From NCBI GenBank assembly GCA_964347345.1, contig CAYFYB010000006.1:1-64000 (forward strand): a stretch of 64,000 nt of DNA, written 5' to 3'. This document shows positions 1-8,809 of the stretch, in pieces. A program made the translations under genes and the position numbers. Below the pieces are notes generated by a model. That model was not told the origin of the DNA. It ran no database searches and worked only from the letters and a program-made list of their open reading frames with translations. Position 1 is the stretch's first letter. Each line of letters begins with the position of its first letter. The stretch is from JAJISG01 sp964347345. Lineage in GTDB: Archaea; Thermoplasmatota; Thermoplasmata; RBG-16-68-12; JAJISG01.

Positions 1-2
1 AG

Positions 3-97
3 CGGGCCTGCGGGGATTTGAACCCCGGTTTGGGGCTCCGGAGGCCCCAGTGATGTCCAATGCAGTCCTTACAAGTGGATGTCTACACTACAGGCCC
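3..97 (-). tRNA. tRNA-Arg (anticodon CCG), probably with a D-loop intron
   Basis: Read on the minus strand, a 7-bp acceptor stem (GGGCCTG with CAGGCCC, discriminator G), a perfect 5-bp anticodon stem (GGGGC/GCCCC) with loop CTCCGGA, and a T arm CGGGG-TTCAAAT-CCCCG are present. The loop gives anticodon CCG, hence arginine. The D arm is too long: GTG and CAC pair, but about 20 extra bases lie between them. Removing the 20 nt at 61–80 leaves a D loop with the expected G18-G19-A20; A20 is a known arginine identity base. No CCA is encoded. The CCG anticodon is clear; the intron is inferred. Confidence 0.85.
61..80 (-). other. putative 20-nt tRNA intron in the D loop
   Basis: On the transcript, UCCA and UGGA can form a 4-bp central helix flanked by 3-nt bulges ACA and CAU on opposite strands, as in a bulge-helix-bulge splice motif. 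The outer helix is the D stem itself (GUG/CAC plus one G-C pair). Cutting after the second base of each bulge releases 61–80 and restores a normal D loop. The inner helix is very weak (one pair), so this would be a relaxed motif. Archaeal non-canonical introns are known, but this site has not been verified here. Confidence 0.5.
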
Positions 98-218
98 GCT
101 CAGGCCAAGAAGGAGTATCAGCGGTTTGAGATATATCTTGTCCCGTTGTCGCAAACACTAGATGCAAAACCGCGGACGGGGTGCCAGGGTAGAAATTCTC
201 GGGAAATTGTGTGAAGGA

Positions 219-386
219 CTACGACCCTGACTCGGATTTCTTCTTGAACTCGGTGTACCCACACCGACCACATGAGAGGCGATCGGAATGCTCGGCCAGG
301 AACACGCCAGGTCCGCATTTGGGGCAGAAGGTCCTCTTTCTTTTCAGCTCCTCGCCGTCGACTGCATATAGCTCTCGCTTGGTCAC
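219..386 (-). CDS. rps27ae: 30S ribosomal protein S27ae
   Basis: A 55-residue zinc-ribbon ribosomal protein of the small subunit. Translation from GTG at 386 gives a protein starting MTKRELYAV with two CxxC pairs (CPKC and CGRC) that bind zinc, ending KKKSESGS. Length and motif match archaeal S27ae. The GTG overlaps the TGA of rps24e (GTGA), showing translational coupling. It is the last gene of the rpo7–spt4–kinase–S24e–S27ae cluster, in the usual euryarchaeal order; the tRNA follows downstream. Confidence 0.9.
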   Translation of the reverse strand: MTKRELYAVDGEELKRKRTFCPKCGPGVFLAEHSDRLSCGRCGYTEFKKKSESGS

Positions 387-676
387 TCTTGGGCCTCCAG
401 CAGCTTGTTCCTTCTCAAGACGTGCCTTCTCTCAACCTTGGAGGCTTCCTCGATAGTGTCATAGAGCTTGGCATAACCTCTCGCCTCTCTCTTCCCGAAC
501 TCCGTGCTGATGTGATCGATGACAAGGAGCTTGCCCTTGGCCTTGAGGAGCTTCTCCAGCTCCCCGCGAACGATGTCCCTTGTAGGGGTGCCCCCTTCTT
601 CATACTGCAGAGCGAATTTGACTTCCAGCCTGTTCAAGAGCTTGTTCTCCTCCTTGGAGAGCACCTCAACCTTCAT
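383..676 (-). CDS. rps24e: 30S ribosomal protein S24e
   Basis: A 97-residue protein beginning MKVEVLSKEENKLLNR and containing the family stretch TEFGKREARGYAKLYD. It is a small-subunit ribosomal protein found in Archaea and eukaryotes. The ATG at 676 was chosen because it fits the family N-terminus; the reading frame is open further upstream, but that part lies inside the preceding kinase gene. It overlaps that gene by 11 nt and rps27ae by 4 nt, consistent with one polycistronic mRNA. Confidence 0.93.
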   Translation of the reverse strand: MKVEVLSKEENKLLNRLEVKFALQYEEGGTPTRDIVRGELEKLLKAKGKLLVIDHISTEFGKREARGYAKLYDTIEEASKVERRHVLRRNKLLEAQE

Positions 677-1205
677 CCAATACCTCCATCCTCGATAGGA
701 TATCCTCCACCCTTGACTTCGACTCCTCGCTGGGTTCCACCAACACAACTCCCTTACTTGGGAGGCCGTAGGCAATGGTGAAGTCAGCCGGCGCCAGCGC
801 GATGGCTGGAAGAGCCACTAGGTCCTCTTCCCCCAGCACGTGAATTAGAAATCTCCCGGGTTCCTCGAAAGCCTTCTTCAGAGCTGACCATACAGCGGGT
901 GTAATGTGCGCGGGAGGGTTTTCGGCCTCCAGTATCTCCGCATTTTCGTAGAGGGCAGACCCTCTTATGCCCTCATCCCTTCGTCTCTTCACCTTGAAAT
1001 CCACCACTGCCACTTTCGGTCGAACGGAGCCTCTCACGGCCTGGAGGCTGCAGTAGTCCCCCACGGTCACCAAGCCGTTCAGTCCCTTTACCTCCTCTAT
1101 GAAACCCATGTGGTCCAGCAGCTTTCCAAGAGGAACCCTGAGTTCCTCCCTCATAGAATCCGGTAGCCTGAGGTGCCTACCGAACCCTGAGGGCATACCT
1201 TCCAT
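666..1205 (-). CDS. GTP-dependent dephospho-CoA kinase (DUF359 family)
   Basis: A 179-residue protein of the archaeal DUF359 family, shown in Thermococcus to phosphorylate dephospho-CoA with GTP, the last step of CoA synthesis. Visible family motifs are the VTVGDYCS segment, VAVVDFKVKR, ENPPAHITP and GEEDLVALPAI. The family is regularly encoded between spt4 and rps24e, as here. The start overlaps the end of spt4 by 29 nt; the internal ATG at 1196 would reduce this and is an alternative start. The function rests on family assignment and synteny. Confidence 0.88.
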   Translation of the reverse strand: MEGMPSGFGRHLRLPDSMREELRVPLGKLLDHMGFIEEVKGLNGLVTVGDYCSLQAVRGSVRPKVAVVDFKVKRRRDEGIRGSALYENAEILEAENPPAHITPAVWSALKKAFEEPGRFLIHVLGEEDLVALPAIALAPADFTIAYGLPSKGVVLVEPSEESKSRVEDILSRMEVLDEG

Positions 1206-1365
1206 TTGTATCGATCCCCATCTTCTTCGCTATCTCCGACTTCTCATGGTCGACAATCACGACATAACCCTGCCAGTCCTTGGAGGTCTCCCCACGACAC
1301 CTGGGACATACATCCTCGTCCGTTATGAAGCTACAAACCTTGCATGCCTTCAGAGCCTTCGGCAA
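1177..1365 (-). CDS. spt4: transcription elongation factor Spt4 (RpoE'')
   Basis: A 62-residue zinc-ribbon protein with ACKVCSFITDEDVCPRCRG, giving two CxxC pairs, followed by a short Spt4 domain (DWQGYVVIVDHEKSEIAKKM). Spt4 pairs with Spt5/NusG and binds the RNA polymerase clamp to promote processive elongation. It begins 2 nt after rpo7 ends, the standard archaeal arrangement. Confidence 0.93.
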   Translation of the reverse strand: MPKALKACKVCSFITDEDVCPRCRGETSKDWQGYVVIVDHEKSEIAKKMGIDTNGRYALRVR

Positions 1366-1367
1366 CT

Positions 1368-1937
1368 CTACACCTTCTTCAGCTTCTCCTTCTTCTTTCG
1401 ATCCTCTTCAATCCAGTCCCATTTGCCCAGGGCAGGCTGCCTCATCGTCAGACCGATCTTGCTCTCTCTGGGATTCCTCTCGTTAAGGCTAATGGCCACA
1501 ATCCTAGCCCTGACTCTGTCTCCCAGTCGAACGTCTCGTTTCGTGTCCTTCCCGATGAGCCTCTGGTTCTCTTCATCGACGTCCACCCGATCGTCCATTA
1601 TCTGGCTGATGTGCAGCAGCCCATCCATAGGGCCGAACCGGACGAAAGCGCCAAACTTGAGGACCTCGACCACCAGACCATCCACGACCTCCTGTATTAC
1701 TGGCCGGAAGACGAGGGCATCGAACTTCACCCTCTGGTAGACCGCGCCATCGCCGTGGACGATACGGCCTTCCCCGACCCTCTCGATGTTGGAGGCCACC
1801 AGCGTCAGGCCGTCCTGGTCCCCCAGCTTGCCCTCTAGGGTGGCCCTCGTCAGCTCCTTGGCGACCTGGTCTAGGTCATCGCCGAGCCTCTCTGGAGGTA
1901 TCCTGACAACATCCTCCATGGTGACCTTTACGTACAT
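1368..1937 (-). CDS. rpo7: DNA-directed RNA polymerase subunit Rpo7 (E')
   Basis: A 189-residue subunit of the archaeal polymerase stalk, which with Rpo4 binds nascent RNA and helps open promoters. The N-terminal RNP-like half (MYVKVTMEDVVRIPPERLG) is followed from about residue 80 by an S1/OB domain (GLVVEVLKFGAFVRFGPMDG). The C-terminal tail is lysine-rich. It is the first gene of the cluster; an AT-rich TATA-like stretch lies just upstream, around 1960–1972. Confidence 0.95.
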   Translation of the reverse strand: MYVKVTMEDVVRIPPERLGDDLDQVAKELTRATLEGKLGDQDGLTLVASNIERVGEGRIVHGDGAVYQRVKFDALVFRPVIQEVVDGLVVEVLKFGAFVRFGPMDGLLHISQIMDDRVDVDEENQRLIGKDTKRDVRLGDRVRARIVAISLNERNPRESKIGLTMRQPALGKWDWIEEDRKKKEKLKKV

Positions 1938-2068
1938 TACAGCAACTCCAGGGGCCGAACATTCATAAGATTTCTCTATGGTTGTTCTCGCCCCAATTCT
2001 CCCAGGATCAGGGATTCTGACAGAAGGGGACGAAGAGTAACTGGGTTATGAAGTTATCGGGGTGCCGA

Positions 2069-4222
2069 TTACACGAAGAGGGGAGCCAAGACCAGGGTGA
2101 TGGTACTCAACAGCTTCACCAAGATATGAAGGGACGGTCCGGCGGTGTCCTTGAAGGGATCCCCCACGGTGTCCCCCACCACAGACGCCTTGTGGGTGTC
2201 CGTTCCCTTGCCGCCATGCAGGCCGGATTCGATGAGCTTCTTGGCGTTGTCCCATGCCCCCCCGCCAGTGTTCAGGACGAGGGCGAGGATGACACCGGCT
2301 ATGGTTCCCACCATGAGGGTGGCGCCCACAGCCTCGGCAGCGAGGCCCGTTGGCCTGAGGAGGACGCCCACCAGGACGGGGCCTGCGACGGCGAGGATGC
2401 CGGGGGCTACCATCTCTTTCAGGGCGCCCCGAGTGCAGATGTCGACGGAGCGGGCGTAGTCGGGGGCCCGGTTACCTTTCATGATCTCGGGGTCCTCCCG
2501 GAACTGTTCCCTCACGTCCCTGATGATATAGAAGGCGGCCCTCCCCACGGCCCTGATCGCCAGAGCGCTGAATAGGAAGACGAGGACCACACCCACGATG
2601 GCTCCGACGAAGACCGGTGGCAGGGCCAGGTCTATGGATATCGCGGCAGGAAGGCCCTTGGCCTCGCGAAGGATTCTGACCTCCTCCAGATAGGCCGAGA
2701 AGAGCAGGAAGGCGGCCAGAGCGGCGCTTCCCACGGCATACCCCTTGGTCAGAGCCTTGGTGGTGTTCCCGGCAGAGTCCAGCCTGTCCATCCTCCCTCT
2801 GACGTCTCTCCCCTTTCCAGACATCTGCACCATTCCTGCAGCATTGTCTGCGATGGGTCCGAAGGTGTCCATGGCCAGGATGTAGGCAGCGGTGGCAAGC
2901 ATTCCCATGGTGGCAATAGCGGTGCCATACAGGCCCCCGATGGGGATCAGGGAGCCCCCTACAGCGGCGGAAAGGCCCGTGGCCTCCCCGAGATAGAAGG
3001 ATAAGAGGATGGCAGCGCAGATGACGACTCCAGGGATGGCTGTCGCCTCCAGCCCGACGGAGAACCCAGAGATGATGTTGGTGGCGGCTCCTGTCTGAGA
3101 GGAGCGGGCGATTTCCTTCACGGGGCGGTATCTCGTCTCCGTATAGTACTGGGTGATGTAGACGAAGGCCAGGGAGGTGAGTATCCCTACGAAACCACAC
3201 AAGAAGAAGAGGAGCCACACGAAGGGGTGGAGGTTCGCCTGCAGCTCCTCCCTGGGGTTGAGCATCTGCCATGACGCTAGGGCGAACAGTGCAGTGGCGA
3301 CGGCCATGGTGAGGAAGTAGCCCCGGTTCAGGGCACGCATGGGAGGGTCGTCTTCTCTCGCCTTGACTATGAGGACACCGAGGATCGTAGCCATGAGTCC
3401 CATGGCCCGGGCCACCAGGGGGAACATTATTCCGTTAATTCCGAAGAAGGGCACAAGGGCGACACCTAGGACCATGGCACCTATGTTTTCGGCCGCTGTG
3501 GACTCAAAGAGGTCGGCTCCTCTCCCAGCGCAGTCACCCACGTTGTCCCCGACGAGGTCGGCTATTACTGCGGGATTTCGGGGATCGTCCTCCGGTATCC
3601 CCGCCTCAACCTTTCCCACCAAGTCAGCCCCAACGTCCGCGGCCTTCGTGTATATGCCGCCCCCAAGCTGGGCGAAGAGAGCTACGAGGCTGGCGCCGAA
3701 GCCGAAGCCGACAATGGATAGGATGACCCGTCCCTGGTCAGGGGCCGAAGGTCCTCCATAGATGTAGTAGATGCCCCAGACACCCAAAAGGCTCAAAGCA
3801 ATGATGATTAGGCCTGACACAGCACCGCCCCGGAGGGCAGTCCTTAGGGCCCCGTCCAGGCTACTGAGGGAGTTGTTGGCGGTCCTGCTGTTTGCCCTCA
3901 CGGAAACGTGGAGCCCCACATACCCAGAGATGGCGGAGAAGGTCGCTCCCATGGCGAAGGCCCCTGCGGTGCTCAGGCCCTCCTGAGGGTCCCTCACGAC
4001 GCCTAGAGTAACGGCGAAGATCAGGGCGATGAGGGCCGCCAGGTAGGTTATCGTCCTGTACTGCCGCTTCATGAAGGCCCTTGCACCCTCCTCTATCGCC
4101 CTCGCGATCTTCCGCATCTCCTCGTCGCCTTTGGGCTGGCGAAGGACATCCCATGTGAGCAATAAAGCGAAGACTAGGGATGTCACACCGGATATTGGAA
4201 CTATTACAGACAGATCAGCCAT
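2069..4222 (-). CDS. hppA: membrane-bound proton-translocating pyrophosphatase
   Basis: A 717-residue polytopic membrane protein with many hydrophobic helices. It couples pyrophosphate hydrolysis to ion pumping across the membrane. Substrate-site aspartates and lysines appear in DVGADLVGKVEAGIPEDDPRN, DNVGDCAGRGADLFES, DNAAGMVQM and near the C terminus in GDTVGDPFKDTAGPS. The ion-specificity motif reads GNTTKALTKG: a lysine where K+-dependent enzymes have alanine, so this should be the K+-independent type, which generally pumps protons. Monocistronic, with a TATA box at about 4336–4343 and a leader of roughly 85–90 nt. Confidence 0.96.
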   Translation of the reverse strand: MADLSVIVPISGVTSLVFALLLTWDVLRQPKGDEEMRKIARAIEEGARAFMKRQYRTITYLAALIALIFAVTLGVVRDPQEGLSTAGAFAMGATFSAISGYVGLHVSVRANSRTANNSLSSLDGALRTALRGGAVSGLIIIALSLLGVWGIYYIYGGPSAPDQGRVILSIVGFGFGASLVALFAQLGGGIYTKAADVGADLVGKVEAGIPEDDPRNPAVIADLVGDNVGDCAGRGADLFESTAAENIGAMVLGVALVPFFGINGIMFPLVARAMGLMATILGVLIVKAREDDPPMRALNRGYFLTMAVATALFALASWQMLNPREELQANLHPFVWLLFFLCGFVGILTSLAFVYITQYYTETRYRPVKEIARSSQTGAATNIISGFSVGLEATAIPGVVICAAILLSFYLGEATGLSAAVGGSLIPIGGLYGTAIATMGMLATAAYILAMDTFGPIADNAAGMVQMSGKGRDVRGRMDRLDSAGNTTKALTKGYAVGSAALAAFLLFSAYLEEVRILREAKGLPAAISIDLALPPVFVGAIVGVVLVFLFSALAIRAVGRAAFYIIRDVREQFREDPEIMKGNRAPDYARSVDICTRGALKEMVAPGILAVAGPVLVGVLLRPTGLAAEAVGATLMVGTIAGVILALVLNTGGGAWDNAKKLIESGLHGGKGTDTHKASVVGDTVGDPFKDTAGPSLHILVKLLSTITLVLAPLFV

Positions 4223-4261
4223 GGAGGCCCTCCAACGGGCCGGACTCTGGACGACCTCAAG

Positions 4262-4280
4262 CCCACCGACCTCTGGTGGG
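4262..4280 (-). promoter_or_regulatory. hairpin in the hppA 5' leader
   Basis: CCCACC (4262–4267) and GGTGGG (4275–4280) form a perfect 6-bp stem with a 7-nt loop, between the TATA box (rc of TATATAAA at 4336–4343) and the hppA ATG at 4222. Most other promoters here have short leaders, so this long structured leader stands out. A regulatory role is inferred only from its position. Confidence 0.4.
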
Positions 4281-4428
4281 GGTGTTCATCGCCTGGTGAG
4301 GCCGAAATGTGTTCCCGGAGGCTTCAAGTGAGCCCTATATAAAAACCCTCTTCCCCTTGGTTTTGAGCCCATGGGGCGGAGTCCCCTGATATAAGACTCC
4401 TGGCGCTGGCCCTTCTGTGTAGCGGCCT

Positions 4429-5655
4429 CTAGGCTCCGAACTTCTCGCCTCTGTTAGCTAAGTCCAGGAGAGAAGGCATTAAGTCCACTCCTCTGAGACG
4501 CCCAAGACCACCCCTGGCCACTGCAATCTCGTCGAAGGAAGTGACGTCATCCTTTCTCACTCCTTCCCCGTACAAGAGGAGGGGGACAGGATCTGCGCTG
4601 TGGTCTCCCGTCTCACAGGGAGTGGAGTGGTCGGCGGTAATGGCCACTATCCAGTCATCCCGAAAGCCTGTTCTGAGGACGTCAAGGCTCTCATCGATCC
4701 TCTCCACAACTTTCACCTTGAGTCTTGGCCTCTGGTCGTGCGCGGCGACGTCGGGGGCCTTGATGTTTACCATGACCGCGTCGAACTCCTCCAGGGCCTT
4801 CATGGCCGCCCTAATCTTGGCATCCACGTCCGTGTCCAGCCCGCCCGTCGCTCCGCTCACGTCCAGCAGCTCCATGCCAACGGATCGACAAATCCCTTTG
4901 ATGAGGGCGACTCCAGCGATGGCCGCAAACCGGAGATTCCATTTCTCCTGTATGCTCGGGATGTTGGGAAACCTGCCAGCACCCCGCGGTAGGAGTATGT
5001 TTGCCGGCAGCAGCCCTTTCTGCCTCCTCCGGACATTGACCGGGTGGTCCGCCAGAGCCTTAGCAGCCCTTGCGACGAACTCGTTGATGATCCTAGCCGT
5101 CTTCTCAGCCTCCGGGACCAGGGCCTTCACCTTCATTACAGGGGCGCCAATGTCGTGGGGATCTCCGTCGGTGACCCTAGGGTCTAGACCATCCCCCCGA
5201 AGTAACAAGGCTCCACGATGCTCGGTCCCAGCCTTGAACCGGACCTCGACGCCTTCGATCTCCATCCCATCCAGGGCCGCGGCCAACTCCTGAGTCCCCT
5301 CCCTTATCCGTCCTGCCCGCCGATCACTCACCCTTCCATCGTCGTCAACGGTGGCGAAGTTACACCTCAGGGCCACATCTCCACCCTTGACATTCATCCC
5401 CACTCCCGCCGCCTCGAAGGGTCCCCTCCCGGTATATACCTGAAAGGGGTCATATCCGAATAATGATAGGTGCGCCGTGTCGCTTCCCGGCCGAACTCCA
5501 GGGGATATGAGGTCAATCAATCCGCATGCACCCCGGGAGGCGAACCAGTCCATGTTTTCCTTCCTAGCTGCCTGAAGGGGAGTCCTGCCCTTCAGGCTCT
5601 TCACCGGTCGGTCGCCCAGGCCGTCACACACAATGAGAAGAATCCTCCTTTGCAT
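4429..5655 (-). CDS. apgM: 2,3-bisphosphoglycerate-independent phosphoglycerate mutase, archaeal type
   Basis: A 408-residue alkaline-phosphatase-superfamily enzyme that interconverts 3- and 2-phosphoglycerate. The metal-binding start LLIVCDGLGDRP, the phosphoserine segment GSDTAHLSLFGYDP and the C-terminal ITADHSTPCETGDHSADP motif are all intact. The length is normal for ApgM. It is last in a minus-strand group after the SAM-hydroxide adenosyltransferase. Enolase and glycerate 2-kinase, which act on 2-phosphoglycerate, are encoded near 25–28 kb. Confidence 0.95.
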   Translation of the reverse strand: MQRRILLIVCDGLGDRPVKSLKGRTPLQAARKENMDWFASRGACGLIDLISPGVRPGSDTAHLSLFGYDPFQVYTGRGPFEAAGVGMNVKGGDVALRCNFATVDDDGRVSDRRAGRIREGTQELAAALDGMEIEGVEVRFKAGTEHRGALLLRGDGLDPRVTDGDPHDIGAPVMKVKALVPEAEKTARIINEFVARAAKALADHPVNVRRRQKGLLPANILLPRGAGRFPNIPSIQEKWNLRFAAIAGVALIKGICRSVGMELLDVSGATGGLDTDVDAKIRAAMKALEEFDAVMVNIKAPDVAAHDQRPRLKVKVVERIDESLDVLRTGFRDDWIVAITADHSTPCETGDHSADPVPLLLYGEGVRKDDVTSFDEIAVARGGLGRLRGVDLMPSLLDLANRGEKFGA

Positions 5656-5697
5656 CGGGACCCCCTACAAGCTTCCTGTAGATAGCCTTTCGTCCTT

Positions 5698-6480
5698 CTA
5701 GGGCTTCCTCAGCACAAAGACCTCCCCAGGTCGAGCCCCGAGAAACTCGGAGGCGTCTCCCTGGTTGACAGCAATTTCCAGATATCCGTCACTGGATATG
5801 GTAGCCAGGAGATGGTCAGGCCTCCCCTCGTAATAGGTTCTCACGAAGGGGAGCTCGTGACTCCTTCTCAGCTTCAGCTCCAGCGTGGTTCCGGGAGAGA
5901 TCCATGGAGGTAGAGCTTCCTGAGGAATGTTAGTGACGAGGTTCCCGAAACGGTCTCTGAACAGGATTCTGCCCTCTAGTCGCGAGGACAGCACCGTATA
6001 CTCACCGAAGTCCAGTTCAACGGGGTCCTCCACGGGATCTCCCACGGAAGTGGGTGTCAAACCTAGACTCAGGTGTGCGGCCACTGGAGCGAACACATCC
6101 CTTCCGTGGAATGTGGTGGAGACCTGCGGAAGGCAGTATTCCTTCCTCGTGATCTCGAAGGTCCCCTGGAGGCCGAGAACTTGAACCGCCGGCATCAGGA
6201 GGCCGTTGTCCGGTCCCACGAGTATGCCCTTCCTGCATTCCGCCACCAGTGCGCGCCTCTCGGTACCAACCCCTGGGTCCACCACGGCGACGTGAATCGC
6301 AAAAGGAAAGTACTTCACGGCGCTGGCCAGCACGAAGGCTCCCTCGAGGACACTTTGGGGGGAGATCTCATGCTCTATGTCCACCACTGTGGCCTGCTTG
6401 TTTATGGAGAGGATGACGGCCTTCATGGAGGCCACGTACCTGCCTGGGCCGAAGTCCGTCATCAGGGTTATGAGGGTCAT
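5698..6480 (-). CDS. S-adenosyl-L-methionine hydroxide adenosyltransferase (DUF62/SAM hydrolase family)
   Basis: A 260-residue protein of the family that splits SAM to adenosine and methionine using water or hydroxide. Typical signatures are ITLMTDFGPGRYVASMKAV at the N terminus, the VDIEHEISPQ segment, VVDPGVGTERRALV, GPDNGLLMPA and FHGRDVFAPVAAHL. The C-terminal beta domain is present (FGNLVTNIPQEAL). It begins 7 nt after the PIN-ATPase gene ends, so the two are probably cotranscribed. The physiological role of the family is not settled. Confidence 0.92.
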   Translation of the reverse strand: MTLITLMTDFGPGRYVASMKAVILSINKQATVVDIEHEISPQSVLEGAFVLASAVKYFPFAIHVAVVDPGVGTERRALVAECRKGILVGPDNGLLMPAVQVLGLQGTFEITRKEYCLPQVSTTFHGRDVFAPVAAHLSLGLTPTSVGDPVEDPVELDFGEYTVLSSRLEGRILFRDRFGNLVTNIPQEALPPWISPGTTLELKLRRSHELPFVRTYYEGRPDHLLATISSDGYLEIAVNQGDASEFLGARPGEVFVLRKP

Positions 6481-6487
6481 GGATGGG

Positions 6488-8314
6488 CTACTCAGTGAAG
6501 GCGACGGTCACCTGCCTCCCAGCGAAGAAGGCCTCTTCCAGGGCCTTGCCTGCTTCACTGCCCTTCGCCAGCCGTATCAGACCATCGCGGCCCACAGTCC
6601 CCTGGAAGGTTGGTTTCCCAGAAATGAGGATGTCAACGTTGCGACCGGAAATGTCTTCCCCGACTCTCAGGATGACATTCCTTCTATCCATGTCCACCTC
6701 TGCGACACGAGGCTTGGATTTGCCCTTGAGGCGGCCTGCCTCCTGGATGGAGCGAACGTCTATCCTGAGGCCGAGCTCCTTCTCTATTTCCGCAATCCTC
6801 TTGCCCTCCCGGCCCAGAATCCTGGGTATGTCCCTCTCATTGAGGTAGACAGTCGCTTGGCCCTCGGCGCCGACAGAGACCTCGATGGGTCCGCTTATGT
6901 GCCGTCCGATCTCATAGGCGATCTGCCTCTCGGCCAGACTCCAGAGGGGCTTCTCCCCCTGGATGCCGTGCAGAGGCATCACCACGATTTCCTCTCCGTA
7001 GGTATATATCTCAAACTCTGGCGTTCCCGACTCGACGTCGACCACCTCGATTACCGGGCGGGCCAGGTCCGCTTCCACCATGCCTTCCGGCACCTTCACG
7101 GTGAAATGCAGATCGTACAACTTCCTGATGGCGCCGTCCTCCACGAAGAGGACCGTGTCCACCACCTGGGGTATCATTCCCAGTTCGACCCGACCGATGA
7201 GCCTCTGCACTGCATCGATGCCACGGGTGGCGTGCACGACGCCCACCATTCCAACCCCCGCTAACCGCATGTCGGCGAAGACTTGGAAATCCGTCGTCTT
7301 TCTCATCTCGTCGTATACAGTGTAGTCAGGCCTGACCAGGAGAAGGACGTCCGCCGTCTTGGTCATATCTCCCTCCAGCGCTGAGTACTGAGTTATCTCG
7401 TCAATCACCTGCAGGTCTCTGGGCTTTTCCATGGTCTTTACGATCCAGCCTATGTCGTGCAGGTGCTGTGCAACGGCCTGGGCCAGGGTGGTCTTTCCAG
7501 CTCCTGGAGGACCTGCAATGAGGACCCCCCTGTATCGCTCCTTCAGCCTCTCCTTGATGACGTTGGCATATCTGTACTCCTCCAGGTCCACCTGGGCTAC
7601 CGGCCGGACGGCGGTTATCTCAAAGCCGTCTGAAAAGGGAGGTCGGGCGATGGCTATTCTCAGGTCGTCCAGCTGGATGACGGTGGCTCCTCCCTCGTCC
7701 ATTTCAATGAACCCCTTCGGATTCACCTTTGCCTCCTCTATGAGATGGCGGGCCATCTCCCGAAGCTCTCTCTCCCTCAGCCTCCCCTTGCCGATCTCCC
7801 GCAGTGCCATCTTGCCGGGTCTGCCAGCTTTGACCCTGGGAACAGTGTCAGCCTTCAGGTGAACCGACATGACGTCGTCCCCGAAGTACCGCATTATCCT
7901 GAGCTTCCTGCGCCTCACGGAGGTCCTGGGCCGCATGTACTCCACAGTTATGCTTTTAGCCTCAGCAACCCTGGCCTGGATCCAGTCGCTGGTGACCAAG
8001 ACGGCCTTCTCCGTCTCCGCGACCTCTCGAATCATTGCATCGATGGAGCCGCCCCCAGCTAGCTTAATGTCCTCCAGGGAGGGCCTGCTGCCCACATACC
8101 TCAACTTTATAGATCCACCGTTAGCGAGGCGGGCCAGCTCTCGGAGTTCATCTAACCCTTTGTAGCCAGTCTCCTGACCACGATCCGCCTGGGCCTCGAG
8201 CTCGGCAACCACTGCCTCAGGGATGATTACCTCCACAAGCCCCTTTTGCTTCCGACCGACGATCATGGTTATGCGACCGTCAACGATTACGCTAGTATCC
8301 GGAACGATTTTCAT
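6488..8314 (-). CDS. PIN domain / PilT-type ATPase / KH domain protein
   Basis: A 608-residue archaeal protein. The N-terminal PIN nuclease-like domain (MKIVPDTSVIVDGRIT, acidic residues at D7 and D12, later LVTSDW) spans about 1–135. A PilT/VirB11-like ATPase follows, with Walker A GPPGAGKTTLAQ near residue 270. A KH RNA-binding domain lies around 500–545 (YLNERDIPRILGREGKRIAEIE). The arrangement suggests an ATP-driven RNA or ribosome-associated factor; function is inferred from domains only. It is first in a group with the SAM hydrolase and apgM. Confidence 0.92.
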   Translation of the reverse strand: MKIVPDTSVIVDGRITMIVGRKQKGLVEVIIPEAVVAELEAQADRGQETGYKGLDELRELARLANGGSIKLRYVGSRPSLEDIKLAGGGSIDAMIREVAETEKAVLVTSDWIQARVAEAKSITVEYMRPRTSVRRRKLRIMRYFGDDVMSVHLKADTVPRVKAGRPGKMALREIGKGRLRERELREMARHLIEEAKVNPKGFIEMDEGGATVIQLDDLRIAIARPPFSDGFEITAVRPVAQVDLEEYRYANVIKERLKERYRGVLIAGPPGAGKTTLAQAVAQHLHDIGWIVKTMEKPRDLQVIDEITQYSALEGDMTKTADVLLLVRPDYTVYDEMRKTTDFQVFADMRLAGVGMVGVVHATRGIDAVQRLIGRVELGMIPQVVDTVLFVEDGAIRKLYDLHFTVKVPEGMVEADLARPVIEVVDVESGTPEFEIYTYGEEIVVMPLHGIQGEKPLWSLAERQIAYEIGRHISGPIEVSVGAEGQATVYLNERDIPRILGREGKRIAEIEKELGLRIDVRSIQEAGRLKGKSKPRVAEVDMDRRNVILRVGEDISGRNVDILISGKPTFQGTVGRDGLIRLAKGSEAGKALEEAFFAGRQVTVAFTE

Positions 8315-8421
8315 GCCATTCTCTCAATCGCTAAATGGTGTTTGATGTTAAAGCTTTTCAGACACGGCTTCAGCCAATGAGGATCCTCGCCCGCCCGACC
8401 CTGTATCCGTGCGTGAAGGCG

Positions 8422-8673
8422 TCAGTGACCGGACCTCCTGCCCGGGCGGGGTGTGGATGGCGACGGGGTGGCGACCCTCCAGATGGCTCTCAGCATGGTA
8501 TGCTGGCACGATACGTATATGAATGCGGAAGCGAGCATCATCCCCTCCCCCAGGACGATGAGCCACTTGTAACCCTCTGCTATCGGGAGGAGGAAGACCC
8601 AGGCAAGGAGAGAGGTCAGGGCGACGTACATGAAAAGGATGTGCTGTCTCTTCATATCCATCAACTCCAGCAA
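8422..8673 (-). CDS. small membrane protein of unknown function
   Basis: An 83-residue open frame (MLELMDMKRQHILFMYVALT), with alternative starts at residues 5 and 7. Two hydrophobic segments (LFMYVALTSLLAWVFLLPI and WLIVLGEGMMLASAFIYVSC) are followed by a proline/arginine-rich cytosolic tail. TATA-like sequences upstream (around 8732–8738 and 8758–8764 on the minus strand) support expression. No family recognised. Confidence 0.55.
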   Translation of the reverse strand: MLELMDMKRQHILFMYVALTSLLAWVFLLPIAEGYKWLIVLGEGMMLASAFIYVSCQHTMLRAIWRVATPSPSTPRPGRRSGH

Positions 8674-8809
8674 CTACGTATGGCAGACCACCCTGCAGGC
8701 TGATCGTGGCCCGCCTCCTCAGCAGCAATTCAGTCTTAAATCCACCGCCACCACACCCTTTAAGCATTCACGGGGGATTTCCGTGTGCCGATGATGAAAA
8801 GAGGGTTCT

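Noticed and set aside
6377..7264. 295-codon plus-strand frame opposite the PIN-ATPase
   Set aside because: Antisense shadow produced by codon bias; no recognisable protein features.
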